Below are positions 17,579 through 26,764 of a stretch of 64,000 bases of DNA, piece by piece. The notes beneath the pieces are model-generated. The model did not search any database. It had not been told where the DNA came from and worked only from the letters and a program-made list of their open reading frames with translations. The stretch is from Blastococcus sp. CPCC 205250. Lineage in GTDB: Bacteria > Actinomycetota > Actinomycetes > Mycobacteriales > Geodermatophilaceae. Each line of letters begins with the position of its first letter. Position 1 is the first letter of the stretch. A program made the translations under genes and the position numbers. The DNA lies in NCBI RefSeq assembly GCF_019799925.1, contig NZ_JABGCG010000002.1, positions 248,001-312,000 of the forward strand, given 5' to 3'.

Positions 17579-18343
17579 GTGCTCGTGCTGCTGCCGCCGT
17601 CGGAGACCAAGCACCCCGGCGGGGACGGCACCCCCCTCGACCTCGCCGCGCTGGCGACGCCGGAGCTGACGCCCGTGCGGGAGACCCTGGTCGGTGCGCT
17701 CGTCGCGCTGGCCGCGGACCCGTCGGCCGCCCGGGCGGTGCTCGGACTGTCGGAGGCGCAGGCGGGTGAGGCCGCCCGCAACGCCGCGCTGCGCACCGCG
17801 CCCACGATGCCGGCGCTGGAGCGGTACACCGGTGTCCTGTACGACGCGCTCGACGTCCGGTCGCTGACCCGCGCCCAGCGGGCCCGGGCCGACCGGCGGC
17901 TGGCGGTGGGGTCGGCCCTGTTCGGGCTGGTCCGCGCCGGCGACGCCGTCCCCGCCTACCGGCTCTCCGCGGGGACCGCCCTGCCGGGGCTGCCGACGCT
18001 GCGGGCGCTGTGGCGGCCCGTGCTCGGCCCGGTGCTCGCGGGGTCCGGCGAACTGGTGGTCGACCTGCGCAGCGGCTCCTACCAGGCGCTGGCACCCGCG
18101 CCCGGGGCGGTGACCGTCGACGTCCTGAGCGAGCGGCCCGACGGCAGCCGGTCGGTGGTCAGCCACTTCAACAAGGCCCACAAGGGACGCGTGGCACGAC
18201 TGCTCGCGACGACCACGGCCGAGCCCGGAGACGTCGTCCGGCTGCGGGCACTGCTGCGGCGGGCCGGCTTCGCCGTGGAGCACGACGGGGGCACCCGGCT
18301 GACCCTCGTCGTCCCGGCCGCCGAGGTGACGCGACGCGGCTGA
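17579..18343 (+). CDS. yaaA: YaaA-family peroxide-stress protein (DUF328)
   Basis: 254 residues. LLPPSETKHPGG at the N-terminus and SHFNKAHKGRVARLL near residue 200 are the two signatures of the YaaA/DUF328 family; the latter contains the conserved basic cluster of its nucleic-acid-binding cleft. In E. coli YaaA limits free iron and DNA damage under hydrogen peroxide. GTG starts at 17579 and 17585 are both possible. It follows the SPL gene by 11 nt, so the pair is likely co-transcribed. Confidence 0.85.
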   Translation: MLVLLPPSETKHPGGDGTPLDLAALATPELTPVRETLVGALVALAADPSAARAVLGLSEAQAGEAARNAALRTAPTMPALERYTGVLYDALDVRSLTRAQRARADRRLAVGSALFGLVRAGDAVPAYRLSAGTALPGLPTLRALWRPVLGPVLAGSGELVVDLRSGSYQALAPAPGAVTVDVLSERPDGSRSVVSHFNKAHKGRVARLLATTTAEPGDVVRLRALLRRAGFAVEHDGGTRLTLVVPAAEVTRRG

Positions 18344-18501
18344 GCGGCCGCGCACGTTGTCACGCTACGTGTTCGTCCGGATCTCTTGCGCTGGGACCAT
18401 TGCCCGCAACCGGAATGTCGTGCCATAACTGACCCATCCACGCGGAACTGCAGCAACCGGTTCTCCGGTGTGGACACGCGCCCGCGGGGCAGAGGAGAAG
18501 C

Positions 18502-21102
18502 GTGCACGACGCCTCGGGGTCACGGCCCGCCGCCACGGCCCGGAGCACCGCGGCCGCGGTGGTCCGAGCCGACTCCGGTCGCGTCCAGGCCGCCGTCCGG
18601 CTCCGCCCCGCCGAGCCCGGCAACCCCGCCCTGGATCGCATCTCCGAACTCGCCGCCCGGCTGCTCGGCGCCCGGTCGGCGCAGGTCAACCTGATCGACG
18701 ACGTCCTCGTGGTGGCCGGCGGGGCCGGCGGCGCAGCGACGACGGTCGGCGACGAGATGCCGGTCGAGGAGTCCTTCTGCGGCCTCGCCGTCGCCGACCG
18801 GGCTCCCGTGGTCATCCGGGACGCCCCGGCCGACGACCGCGTGCGCGACCTGCACTGGGTGACCGGCGGGCAGATCGGCGCCTACCTCGGGGCGCCGCTG
18901 CAGGGCTCGGACGGCAACACCGTGGGCACGCTGTGCGTCTTCGACCCCCAGCCGCACGCCTGGTCCGACGCCGACGCCGGCGTGCTCGCCCAGCTCGCCG
19001 CGTCCGCGGCCACCGAGCTCGAGCTCGCGGCCCTGGTGCGGGAGTACGAGCGCGTGCGGGTGAGCTGGCGGCTCGCGATCGACGCCGGTGGCGTCGGCGC
19101 CTTCGACTGGGACCTGCGCACCGGCGAGCTCACGTGGGACGAGCGGCTCATCGCGATGTTCGGCTACGAGCCGGACGGCTTCGACCACACCATCGAGGCG
19201 TTCAACGCGCGGGTGCACCCGGCCGACCTGCCCCGGGTCTCCGAGGCGCTGCAGAACTCGATCGAGACCCGCGGGGCCTTCGAGTGCGAGTACCGGGTGG
19301 CCCTCCCCTCGGGCGAGACCCGCTGGGTGCAGGCCCGCGGCCGGACGCTCACCGACGCCGAGGGCACCGCCACCCGGTTCCTGGGCGCGGCCTACGACAC
19401 CACCGACATGCACACCGAGGACGTCCGGGTCACCCGGGTCCTGGAGGCCATGCCGGCCGGCTTCTACTCGCTGGACCGCGACTGGCGGTTCACCCACGTC
19501 AACGCCGAGGCCGAGCGGCTGCTGTGGCACTCGCGCGACGAGCTCCTGGGCGAGCTGCTGTGGGACGCCTTCCCGGCCGCGGTGAACAGCGTCTTCGAGG
19601 AGCACTACCGCACCGCCGTCCGCACCGGGCGGCCCACCTCCTTCGACGCCTACTACCCCCCGCCCCTGGACGGCTGGTACGAGGTACGGGCGTGGCCGAG
19701 CCCCGACGGGCTGGCGGTCTACTTCGTGGAGGTGACCGAGCGGCGCCAGGTGCAGGACCGCGCCGAGCGCTCCGCGCAGCGGCTCTCGCTGCTCGCCCAG
19801 GTCAGCTCGGAGCTGGCCGGCTCGCTCGACGCCCAGGCGGCCACCGCACACCTGCCCCGCCTGGTGGTCCCGGCGCTGGCCGACTGGTGCATCGTCACGC
19901 TGGTCGACGACGACGGCCGGCTGCGCGACGTCGGCCACTGGCACGCCGACCCCGCGCAGCGCCCCCTCGTCGCGCGCTACGCGGCGAGCCGCCTGGACGC
20001 CATGCCCGCGACCGGACCCGTCGGGCGGGCGCTGCTGTCCGGCGAGCCGGTGCACAGTCCGGCCCACGAGGTGCTGGCGATGCTGCCGCCGGGGGAGGCG
20101 CACGACGCGCTGGAGCTGCTCGGGCCCGAGGGCGGCGTCGCGCTGCCGCTGCGGGCGCGCGGGCGCACGCTCGGCGTCCTCACGCTGTTCTTCCGGCGCG
20201 GGTGGACCCCCCGGCAGGAGGACCTGGCGACCGCCCAGGACGTCGCCGACCGCGCCGGCCTGGCGCTGGACAACGCCCGCCTCTACCGCCAGCAGCAGCA
20301 GCTCGCCGAGGGCCTGCAGCGCAGCCTGCTCACCGAGCCGCCCGAGCCCGACCACGTCGAGGTCGCGGTGCGGTACGTGCCCGCCGCGGAGGCCGCCCGG
20401 GTGGGCGGCGACTGGTACGACGCCTTCCTCCAGCCCTGCGGCGCCACGATGCTCGTCATCGGCGACGTCGTCGGGCACGACACCCAGGCCGCCGCCGCGA
20501 TGGGCCAGCTGCGTGGGCTGCTGCGGGGCATCGCCACCTACAGCGACGCCCCGCCCGCCGAGGTCCTCCGCGGCCTCGACGCCTCCATGGCCGTGCTGGC
20601 CACCGACGTGCTGGCCACCGCCGCCGTCGCCCGGCTGGAGCAGAGCAGCGACGAGCGCGCCCGGGGGGTCACCCGGCTGCGCTGGGCCAACGCCGGGCAC
20701 CTGCCGCCGCTGGTGCTGCAGGCGGACGGCAGCGTGGCCGACCTGGCCTCGTGGCACGGCGACCTGATGCTCGGCGTCGACCCCGAGGCGGTGCGCCAGG
20801 AGTCCGTGGTCACCCTCGACCGCGGGGCGACGGTCCTGCTCTACACCGACGGGCTCGTCGAGCGGCGCGACTCCGACCTCGACGCCGGGGTGCTGCGGCT
20901 GCGCCAGGTCCTCGCCGAGCTGGCCGCCCTGCCGCTGGAGCGGCTGCTGGACGAGGTGCTGGAGCGGCTGGTCGACGGCCGCCCGGAGGACGACGTCGCG
21001 CTGGTCGCCGTGCGGCTGCACCCGCAGGACCGGCCGCGGCCCGCGGAGGCCGGCGCCAACCGCGTGCCCGACGTCGTCCCCGGCGACCCCGCCTCACCCT
21101 GA
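18502..21102 (+). CDS. GAF-PAS-PAS-GAF-PP2C (SpoIIE/RsbU-type) phosphatase
   Basis: 866 residues. Order: N-terminal GAF (about 45-170), a PAS fold (about 185-300, with YRVALPSGETRWVQARG), a second PAS (about 310-415), GAF (about 430-595, LVVPALADWCIVTLVDDDG) and a C-terminal PP2C phosphatase (about 600-850). Metal and active-site motifs are GGDWYDAF, IGDVVGHD, LLYTDGLVERR and EDDVALVAVR. Such proteins dephosphorylate anti-anti-sigma factors in partner-switching control of stress sigma factors. The GTG start has GAGGAGAAG 1-2 nt closer than ideal. It is related to the phosphatase at 49998-51731. Confidence 0.88.
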   Translation: MHDASGSRPAATARSTAAAVVRADSGRVQAAVRLRPAEPGNPALDRISELAARLLGARSAQVNLIDDVLVVAGGAGGAATTVGDEMPVEESFCGLAVADRAPVVIRDAPADDRVRDLHWVTGGQIGAYLGAPLQGSDGNTVGTLCVFDPQPHAWSDADAGVLAQLAASAATELELAALVREYERVRVSWRLAIDAGGVGAFDWDLRTGELTWDERLIAMFGYEPDGFDHTIEAFNARVHPADLPRVSEALQNSIETRGAFECEYRVALPSGETRWVQARGRTLTDAEGTATRFLGAAYDTTDMHTEDVRVTRVLEAMPAGFYSLDRDWRFTHVNAEAERLLWHSRDELLGELLWDAFPAAVNSVFEEHYRTAVRTGRPTSFDAYYPPPLDGWYEVRAWPSPDGLAVYFVEVTERRQVQDRAERSAQRLSLLAQVSSELAGSLDAQAATAHLPRLVVPALADWCIVTLVDDDGRLRDVGHWHADPAQRPLVARYAASRLDAMPATGPVGRALLSGEPVHSPAHEVLAMLPPGEAHDALELLGPEGGVALPLRARGRTLGVLTLFFRRGWTPRQEDLATAQDVADRAGLALDNARLYRQQQQLAEGLQRSLLTEPPEPDHVEVAVRYVPAAEAARVGGDWYDAFLQPCGATMLVIGDVVGHDTQAAAAMGQLRGLLRGIATYSDAPPAEVLRGLDASMAVLATDVLATAAVARLEQSSDERARGVTRLRWANAGHLPPLVLQADGSVADLASWHGDLMLGVDPEAVRQESVVTLDRGATVLLYTDGLVERRDSDLDAGVLRLRQVLAELAALPLERLLDEVLERLVDGRPEDDVALVAVRLHPQDRPRPAEAGANRVPDVVPGDPASP

Positions 21103-21119
21103 CCGGGGACGCCCGGCCC

Positions 21120-21773
21120 TCAGGCGGCGGGTCGCAGGCCCCCGAGCGCCCGGCCGTGGTCGGCGGCGTCGCGCTCCGCCGCGGCCTTCAGCTCGGCGGC
21201 GAGGTCGGCGAACCCGTCGAGCGCGGGGTTGACCCCGACCAGGGTGAACTCGCGCTCCACGACCCGCAGGTCCAGCTGCCAGACGTCGGCGAGGATGCGG
21301 CGCAGCCACGACGTCGAGTGGTCCCAGCCCTCCCGCGGGGTGCCCGCCGAGTAGTTGCCGCCGCGCACGGTGACCAGCACCGCCGGACGGCCCGCCAGGG
21401 GGGAGTCGCCACCGGGACCCATGCGGGGATCGGTCAGGACGAGGTCCACCCACGTCTTGACGTGCTGGGAGACGCCGAAGTTGTAGAGCGGGACGGCGAA
21501 CAGCAGCCCGTCGGCCTCCAGGAGCTCGTCGGTCAGGGTCGCGGCGAGGGCGACGGCCGCGGCCTGCTCGGGACTGCGCTCGGCGGCGGGCAGCGCGGAG
21601 CCGGCGACCGCCGCGGCCCACGCCGTCGCCGGCAGCGGATCGGTCCCGACGTGCCGGCGCACGACCGGCGCGGAGGGGTCCCCGGCGACCCAGCCCGCCT
21701 CCACGATGTCGGCGATCTCCCGGCTGGCCGAGCCCTCGACGCGGATGCTGCCGTCCAGGCGGAACAACGACAT
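21120..21773 (-). CDS. azoR: FMN-dependent NADH-azoreductase-like flavodoxin-fold reductase
   Basis: 217 residues of the flavodoxin-2/AzoR family. The N-terminus has the phosphate-binding loop (LFRLDGSIRVEGSASREIA); PLYNFGVSQHVKTWVDLV is the hallmark FMN/quinone contact segment; VLVTVRGGNYSAGTP and the LADVWQLDLRVV strand complete the fold. It transfers two electrons from NAD(P)H to quinones or azo compounds, avoiding semiquinones. It is transcribed divergently from an HxlR regulator over a palindrome, which is the usual arrangement for quinone-stress control. Confidence 0.86.
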   Translation of the reverse strand: MSLFRLDGSIRVEGSASREIADIVEAGWVAGDPSAPVVRRHVGTDPLPATAWAAAVAGSALPAAERSPEQAAAVALAATLTDELLEADGLLFAVPLYNFGVSQHVKTWVDLVLTDPRMGPGGDSPLAGRPAVLVTVRGGNYSAGTPREGWDHSTSWLRRILADVWQLDLRVVEREFTLVGVNPALDGFADLAAELKAAAERDAADHGRALGGLRPAA

Positions 21774-21801
21774 GACGACTCCTGCTCTCTGATCCGAAGC
21801 G

Positions 21802-21818
21802 GCTAGTTTTCTACTAGC
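21802..21818. promoter_or_regulatory. Palindrome between azoR and hxlR
   Basis: GCTAG-N7-CTAGC; a second, overlapping repeat TTTTC/GAAAA lies across it. It sits in the only AT-rich part of the divergent spacer and is a candidate HxlR operator. Position may be off by one base. Confidence 0.5.
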
Positions 21819-21887
21819 ACTTTGGAAAACGTAGCACCTGCCGCCCGATGCGTGTCCAGCCCGGTGCGGCGCGCCTACGATGTGCCC

Positions 21888-22250
21888 GTGCCCGAGGAGG
21901 TCCTGCACAGCCCGCAGGCGTGCGACGACGCCCTGAACCGGGCGTTCGGCTTCCTCGGCAAGCGCTGGAACGGCCTGATCATCGGGGTGCTGACCCGCGG
22001 GCCGGCCGGCTTCAGCGGGCTGCGGCGCGCGGTGGGCGGCATCAGCGACTCGATGCTGTCCGACCGGCTCAGCGAGCTCGCCGCAGCGGGGCTGGTGCAC
22101 CGCGCGGTCGACCCCGGCCCGCCCGTCGCCGTCACCTACGAGCTCACCGACGCGGGGGCGGCCCTGCTGCCCGTGCTCGACCAGCTGACCGCCTGGGCGC
22201 GGCAGAACCTCCCGGTGGAGCGCTGCGCGGAGCAGGACCGGGCGGGCTGA
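21888..22250 (+). CDS. HxlR-family transcriptional regulator
   Basis: 120 residues. GKRWNGLIIGVLTRGPAGFSGLRRAVGGISDSMLSDRLSELAAAGLVHR is laid out exactly as in HxlR/YodB/QorR regulators, with the conserved Trp and the recognition helix, followed by the wing VTYELTDAG. The family's redox cysteine before the HTH is present (QACDDALN). The GTG at 21888 is favoured because TACGAT ends 6 nt before it; longer forms starting at 21822 add a sequence with no family match. It probably represses azoR. Confidence 0.86.
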   Translation: MPEEVLHSPQACDDALNRAFGFLGKRWNGLIIGVLTRGPAGFSGLRRAVGGISDSMLSDRLSELAAAGLVHRAVDPGPPVAVTYELTDAGAALLPVLDQLTAWARQNLPVERCAEQDRAG

Positions 22251-22312
22251 CCGCCGCCGGTCCGCGCGGCGGGTGCGCCCGGCCCGCGCGGCGGGTGTGG
22301 CAACCTCGTCCG

Positions 22313-23728
22313 GTGACCGCCGACGACGAGCTGTGCCTGCGCCCGGCCACCGACCTCGCCGCCCTCGTCCGGGCGCGGGAGATCTCGGCGCGGGAGCTGC
22401 TCGAGGCGCACCTCGCGCGGATCGAGCGCCTGGACCCCCGCATCAACGCGATCGTCACGCTGGACCCCGACGGCGCGCGCGCCGCGGCGGACGCCGCCGA
22501 CGCGGCGCTGTCCGCGGGGGACCCGGTCGGCCCGCTGCACGGCCTGCCGGTGGCGCACAAGGACACCCACCTCACCGGCGGCATGCGCACCACCTGGGGC
22601 TCCCCCGTGCACGCCGACCACGTGCCCCGGCACGACGAGCTGGTCGTCGAGCGGCTCCGGCGGGCCGGGACGGTCCGCGTGGGCAAGACGAACACCCCCG
22701 AGTTCGCCGCCGGGTCGCACACCTTCAACACCCTGTTCGGCGCGACGCACAACCCGTACCGGCACGGCCTGTCGGCGGGCGGCTCCAGCGGCGGCGCCGC
22801 GGCCGCCCTCGCCGCCGGGCTGGTGCCCGTCGCCGAGGGCAGCGACATGGGCGGCTCGCTGCGCAACCCCGCCGCCTTCTGCGGCGTCGTCGGCCTGCGC
22901 CCGACGCCCGGCCGCGTGCCCACCTGGCCGGCCCCGATGGCCTGGTCGCAGCTGTCGGTGCAGGGGCCGATGGGCCGCACCGTCGCCGACGTGGCGCTCA
23001 CCCTGTCGGCGATCGCCGGCCCCGACCCGCGGGTCCCCATCGCGCTGGCCGACGAGGGCGCCGGCTTCGCCGCCCCGTTCCCCGACGACCTGACCGGCCT
23101 GCGCGTCGCATGGGCACCGGACCTCGGCGGCCGGGTCGCCGTCGACCCCGCCGTCCGCGCGGCCATGGCACCGGCGGCCGGGGTCTTCGAGGGGCTCGGG
23201 GCGACGGTGGAGGAGGCCTGCCCCGACCTCTCCGGCGCCGACGACGTCTTCGGCACCCTGCGGGCCTGGCTCTTCGAGGCCTCGTTCGGGGAGCTGGTCC
23301 GCCGCTCCCCCGAGCTGGTCAAGGAGGCGATCCGGTGGAACGCCGAGCAGGGCGCCCGGCTGACCGGCGCCGACCTCGCCCGCGCCGAGCAGCAGCACAG
23401 CGCGCTGTACGAGCGGGTCGTGGCGTTCTTCGAGCGCTACGACGTCCTCCTGGCGCCCACGACGCAGGTGCTGCCCTTCCCCGTGGAGCAGGAGTACCCG
23501 ACGGAGATCGACGGCGTCGAGCTGGACAACTACCTGGAGTGGATGCGCTCCTGCACGCTCATCACCCCGACCGGCTGCCCGGCGCTGTCGGTGCCGGCCG
23601 GGCTGACCCCGGACGGCCTGCCCGTGGGCCTGCAGGTCATCGGGGCACCCCGGGCCGACCGGCGGGTGCTCGAGGTCGGGCACGCCTTCGAGCAGGCGAC
23701 CGGCCGGCTCCCCGCGCCCACCCTCTGA
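22313..23728 (+). CDS. Amidase (amidase-signature family)
   Basis: 471 residues. The Ser-cisSer-Lys triad is visible: Lys in LPVAHKDTH, and the Gly/Ser-rich signature LSAGGSSGGAAAALAAGLVPVAEGSDMGGSLRNPAAF. The N-terminus TDLAALVRAREISARELLEAHLARIERLDPRINA is typical. These enzymes hydrolyse amides such as indole-acetamide, nicotinamide or aryl amides; the substrate is not evident. GTG at 22313 is the start. It is not GatA-like in context, as no gatB/C is nearby. Confidence 0.88.
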   Translation: MTADDELCLRPATDLAALVRAREISARELLEAHLARIERLDPRINAIVTLDPDGARAAADAADAALSAGDPVGPLHGLPVAHKDTHLTGGMRTTWGSPVHADHVPRHDELVVERLRRAGTVRVGKTNTPEFAAGSHTFNTLFGATHNPYRHGLSAGGSSGGAAAALAAGLVPVAEGSDMGGSLRNPAAFCGVVGLRPTPGRVPTWPAPMAWSQLSVQGPMGRTVADVALTLSAIAGPDPRVPIALADEGAGFAAPFPDDLTGLRVAWAPDLGGRVAVDPAVRAAMAPAAGVFEGLGATVEEACPDLSGADDVFGTLRAWLFEASFGELVRRSPELVKEAIRWNAEQGARLTGADLARAEQQHSALYERVVAFFERYDVLLAPTTQVLPFPVEQEYPTEIDGVELDNYLEWMRSCTLITPTGCPALSVPAGLTPDGLPVGLQVIGAPRADRRVLEVGHAFEQATGRLPAPTL

Positions 23729-23732
23729 CGTC

Positions 23733-23772
23733 GTCTGGCCCCCTCTAGCGCTGGTGCTAGAGAGGCCCAGAC
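23733..23772. repeat. 40-nt imperfect palindrome, copy 1 of 2
   Basis: It begins GTCTG and ends CAGAC, with an inner CTCTAGC/GCTAGAG stem. It shares 28 of 40 positions with 38389-38428. Here it lies 4 nt after the amidase stop and before the convergent pucR stop, so it could also act as a terminator. Confidence 0.65.
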
Positions 23773-23839
23773 GGGGGCATCGACCAGGTCGGCCGCGCGC
23801 CGCGACCCCGGCTGGGGGCCGCCCGCCCGACGGGTGCCC

Positions 23840-25303
23840 TCAGCCCTCCCGGTCGGAGTCCAGGCGGTGCAGGTCCAGCGCGACGAACACGGCCAGCCGC
23901 CGGTCGGGGTCGCCGACGAAGTCCCCCAGCTGCTGCTGCAGCTTGGCCAGCCGCTGGCGGAACGTGTTGTGGTGCAGGAACAGCAGCCGGGCGGCCTCGG
24001 TGACGTTGCCGTTGGTCGAGCGGAACGCGCGCAGCACCCGCCGCGCCTCCAGCGCCGGGGCGTCGGTGCCGGCGGCGGCACCGAGCACGTCCCGGACGAA
24101 CCCCTGCCGCTCGTGCTCGGGCAGCTGGTGGAGCAGCCGGGTCACGCCCAGGTCGTCGAAGCGGGTGACCCGGTTGGCCGCGCCGAGCGCCCGCCCGATC
24201 ACCGCGGCCCGCTGGGCCTGCCGGTGGGCGCCCGGGAAGCTGCGGACGTCGCGGACCGGCCGGCCGGCACCCACCGAGAGCGGCACCGTCGTCCGCCGGT
24301 ACATGGCCCGGACGAGCCGGTCGAGGTCGACGTCCGCGTCGATCAGCGTCACCACCGAGCCCTCGTGCACGAGCACGGTGGCCCGGTCGTCGACCGCACG
24401 GACCGCGGGCTCGACCGCGCGGGCCAGGCGCGCGAGGCCGGCGCTGGAGACGTCGGTCCCGAAGGGCACCAGTACGAGGAACAACGCCGTCCGCGCCGGG
24501 AAGGCGGCCAGCCGGCGGCTGCGCCGGACCGCGCTCTCCCGGGCCGCGAGGTCCTCCCCGAGGACGGCGGTCAGCAGGGCCTGCACCGGCGCCGCCGCCC
24601 GCTCCTCGGTGGTGTGCACCCGCAGCGCCAGGGTCAGCACCGGGGTGACCAGCTCGACGAGCGTGGTCTCCGCCGCGGTGAGCGGCGTGGCCCGCAGCAC
24701 CCGCCAGGAGCCCAGCTGCCGCCCCGCGTGCATGAGCGGCAGCACGGGTCCGTCCGGGTCGACCGTCACCGCGTTCGGCCCGTGCAGGTCGACGAGGTCG
24801 CGGCCGGCGGCGTCGGTCACGCGGACGACGGCGCCCAGCTGCTCGGCCACCCGCTCGGCGACCGAGGCCAGCCCCAGGTCGCCCTCGAGCACCCGTGCCA
24901 GCGCGGCCGGGGGGCCGGGGAGCTCGTCGGGCGTGGTGTGCACCAGGCGGCGCAGGTGCTCGACCGACAGCTCCTGCGCAGCCGGCCACAGCAGCGCGAC
25001 GCCGGCCTCCCGGGCCCGCTCCACCGCCTCGGCGGGCGGCCGGACGACGCGACCGCGGGGGACGACGAGCACGGCCGACGGCACCGACGCCAGCACCGGC
25101 GTGAGCAGCGGGACCAGCGGCGGCAGCGGCGAGCCCCGCCGCGGCGCCGCCCACGGGACGACGGCGAGCACGCCCGGGCCCAGCGTCTCGGGCAGGACCC
25201 CCTCGAGGACGCGCACGGTGTCGACCCGCCCATCGAGGCCCTCGCCCGGGGTGACGACCTCGAGGTCCGCCGCGCGGGCGAGCTCGGCGACGGTCGGCCT
25301 CAC
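23840..25303 (-). CDS. PucR-family transcriptional regulator
   Basis: 487 residues. The N-terminal about 125 residues form the PucR ligand domain (TVAELARAADLEVVTPGEG ... VLAVVPW), the middle is GAF/GGDEF-like, and the C-terminus is the HTH_30 domain: LRAFRSTNGNVTEAARLLFLHHNTFRQRLAKL. PucR controls purine catabolism in Bacillus, but homologues regulate many amide- and nitrogen-related pathways. It is divergent from an IPNS-like oxygenase with only 32 bp between starts, so it probably controls that gene and perhaps the facing operon (31921 to 26369). Confidence 0.85.
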   Translation of the reverse strand: MRPTVAELARAADLEVVTPGEGLDGRVDTVRVLEGVLPETLGPGVLAVVPWAAPRRGSPLPPLVPLLTPVLASVPSAVLVVPRGRVVRPPAEAVERAREAGVALLWPAAQELSVEHLRRLVHTTPDELPGPPAALARVLEGDLGLASVAERVAEQLGAVVRVTDAAGRDLVDLHGPNAVTVDPDGPVLPLMHAGRQLGSWRVLRATPLTAAETTLVELVTPVLTLALRVHTTEERAAAPVQALLTAVLGEDLAARESAVRRSRRLAAFPARTALFLVLVPFGTDVSSAGLARLARAVEPAVRAVDDRATVLVHEGSVVTLIDADVDLDRLVRAMYRRTTVPLSVGAGRPVRDVRSFPGAHRQAQRAAVIGRALGAANRVTRFDDLGVTRLLHQLPEHERQGFVRDVLGAAAGTDAPALEARRVLRAFRSTNGNVTEAARLLFLHHNTFRQRLAKLQQQLGDFVGDPDRRLAVFVALDLHRLDSDREG

Positions 25304-25335
25304 CGGGACCGCGCCGCTGGGGCAGACTCAGCCGG

Positions 25336-26325
25336 ATGCGGACGGTGCCGGTGATCGACCTGGGGCCACTGCGCACGGGCGAGGCGGGGGCCGCGTCGGT
25401 GGCCGCCCTGGTGGGCCAGGCGTGCGACGAGGTGGGGTTCTTCCAGGTCACCGGTCACGGCGTGCCCCCCTCTCTGCTGACCGAGCTCTTCACCGTCACC
25501 CGCCGGTTCTTCGCGCTGCCTCCGGACCGCAAGGCACGGGTGGCCCAGCCCGCCCCCGACCAGGTCCGCGGGTGGTCCGGGGTCGGCAGCGAGGGGATCA
25601 CGTACTCGCTGGACGAGGAGTCCCCCGCCGACCTCAAGGAGAAGTTCGACATCGGGCCGGTCGACGTCGACCGCGACGACCCGGCGACCTCGCCCGAGCG
25701 GTCGGGGCCGCACTTCGTCCCGAACCTGTGGCCGGCCGAGCTGCCGGAGATGCGCGCCCCGTGGGAGGCGGCGTACCGGCACCTGTCCCGGGTGTCGGCG
25801 GAGCTGATGGGCTGCTGCGCGCGGGCCCTCGGGCTGCCGCCGGACTTCCTGCACCCGCGGATCGACCGTGCGATCAGCATGCTGCGCGGGCTGTACTACC
25901 CCGACCAGCCCGAACCGCCGCTGCCGGGTCAGATGCGTGCCGGCATCCACTCCGACTACGGCACGCTCACCCTGGTGACCGCCGAACCCCGGCCCGGTGG
26001 GCTGCAGGTGCTCGACCGCGGCGGTGAGTGGGTCGACGTCCCGGTCATCCCCGGGGCCCTGATGGTCATGATCGGCGACCTGCTGACCGAGTGGACCGGC
26101 GACCGGTGGCCGGCGACCCTGCACCGGGTGGTCAACCCCCGGCGCGAGCAGGCCATGGACTCCGACCGGCTGGCCTTCGCGTTCTACTCCCATCCCAACC
26201 ACGACACCCTCGTCGACGTGCTGCCCGGGCTCCCCGGCGGCGGCGCCCCTCCCCCCGGGACGCCCACGGCCGGGGAGCACCTGCGGGAGAAGTTCCTGCG
26301 CCAGACGACCTTCGGCGCCTCCTGA
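25336..26325 (+). CDS. Isopenicillin-N-synthase-family 2OG/Fe(II) oxygenase
   Basis: 329 residues. The N-terminal DIOX_N domain begins VPVIDLGPL and contains GFFQVTGHGVP. The catalytic cupin has the iron triad HSDYG ... TLHRVVNP with R of the RLAFAFY segment as cosubstrate ligand. The family includes IPNS, ACC oxidase, plant-type hormone oxidases and fungal thymine-7-hydroxylase, so substrate cannot be read from sequence. CAGACT ends 7 nt before the ATG, so it may be leaderless. It is a clear paralogue of the oxygenase at 30926-31921 (same EKFDIGP / EKFDVGP, GPHF.PN.WP motifs). Confidence 0.87.
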   Translation: MRTVPVIDLGPLRTGEAGAASVAALVGQACDEVGFFQVTGHGVPPSLLTELFTVTRRFFALPPDRKARVAQPAPDQVRGWSGVGSEGITYSLDEESPADLKEKFDIGPVDVDRDDPATSPERSGPHFVPNLWPAELPEMRAPWEAAYRHLSRVSAELMGCCARALGLPPDFLHPRIDRAISMLRGLYYPDQPEPPLPGQMRAGIHSDYGTLTLVTAEPRPGGLQVLDRGGEWVDVPVIPGALMVMIGDLLTEWTGDRWPATLHRVVNPRREQAMDSDRLAFAFYSHPNHDTLVDVLPGLPGGGAPPPGTPTAGEHLREKFLRQTTFGAS

Positions 26326-26327
26326 CG

Positions 26328-26365
26328 GGGGTGGGAGGAACGCACGGCCTGCGCCCTCCCACCCC
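26328..26365. terminator. Bidirectional terminator between convergent oxygenase and VOC genes
   Basis: GGGGTGGGAGG (26328-26338) pairs perfectly with CCTCCCACCCC (26355-26365). It lies between the + strand oxygenase and the end of the facing operon. Confidence 0.8.
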
Positions 26366-26368
26366 ACG

Positions 26369-26764
26369 TCACAGGGGGAGGAAGTTGATCCGGAAGGCGT
26401 GCCCGTCGGGATCGCGGACGACGGACTGCCAGGCGCCGTAGTAGGTGTCGTACGGCTGCTTGACCACCGCCCCGCCCAGCTCGGCCGCGCGGGCGGTGAG
26501 CGCGCTGACGCCGTCGCGGTCCTCGGCCTCGAAGGTGAGGAACGTGTCCACGCCCTCCTCCTGCGCGGCCGGTGCCGGGAGCTCGAGCAGCTCGTAGGCG
26601 TGCGGGCCGCTGAAGCCGAGCACCGTCGGGCCGATCCGCAGCCCGCGGAAGTGCGGGCTGGCCAGCTCCTCGACCTCGGGCAGGCCGAACAGCTCCTGGT
26701 AGAAGGTCACCGACCGGTCGGGGTCGGGGACCATCAGGCTGGCGAAGGAGAGCGAGACCGCCAT
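26369..26764 (-). CDS. VOC-family protein, last gene of the ABC-transporter operon
   Basis: 131 residues. Two VOC modules: SFASLMVPDPDRSVTFYQELFGLPEV and a second with DRDGVSALTARAAELGGAVVKQPYDTYYGAWQSVVRDPDGHAFRIN. The pattern DPDGH.F is typical of glyoxalase/dioxygenase-like proteins. The ATG overlaps the SBP stop by one base, so translation is coupled. It may be an isomerase or dioxygenase acting on the imported compound. Confidence 0.78.
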   Translation of the reverse strand: MAVSLSFASLMVPDPDRSVTFYQELFGLPEVEELASPHFRGLRIGPTVLGFSGPHAYELLELPAPAAQEEGVDTFLTFEAEDRDGVSALTARAAELGGAVVKQPYDTYYGAWQSVVRDPDGHAFRINFLPL

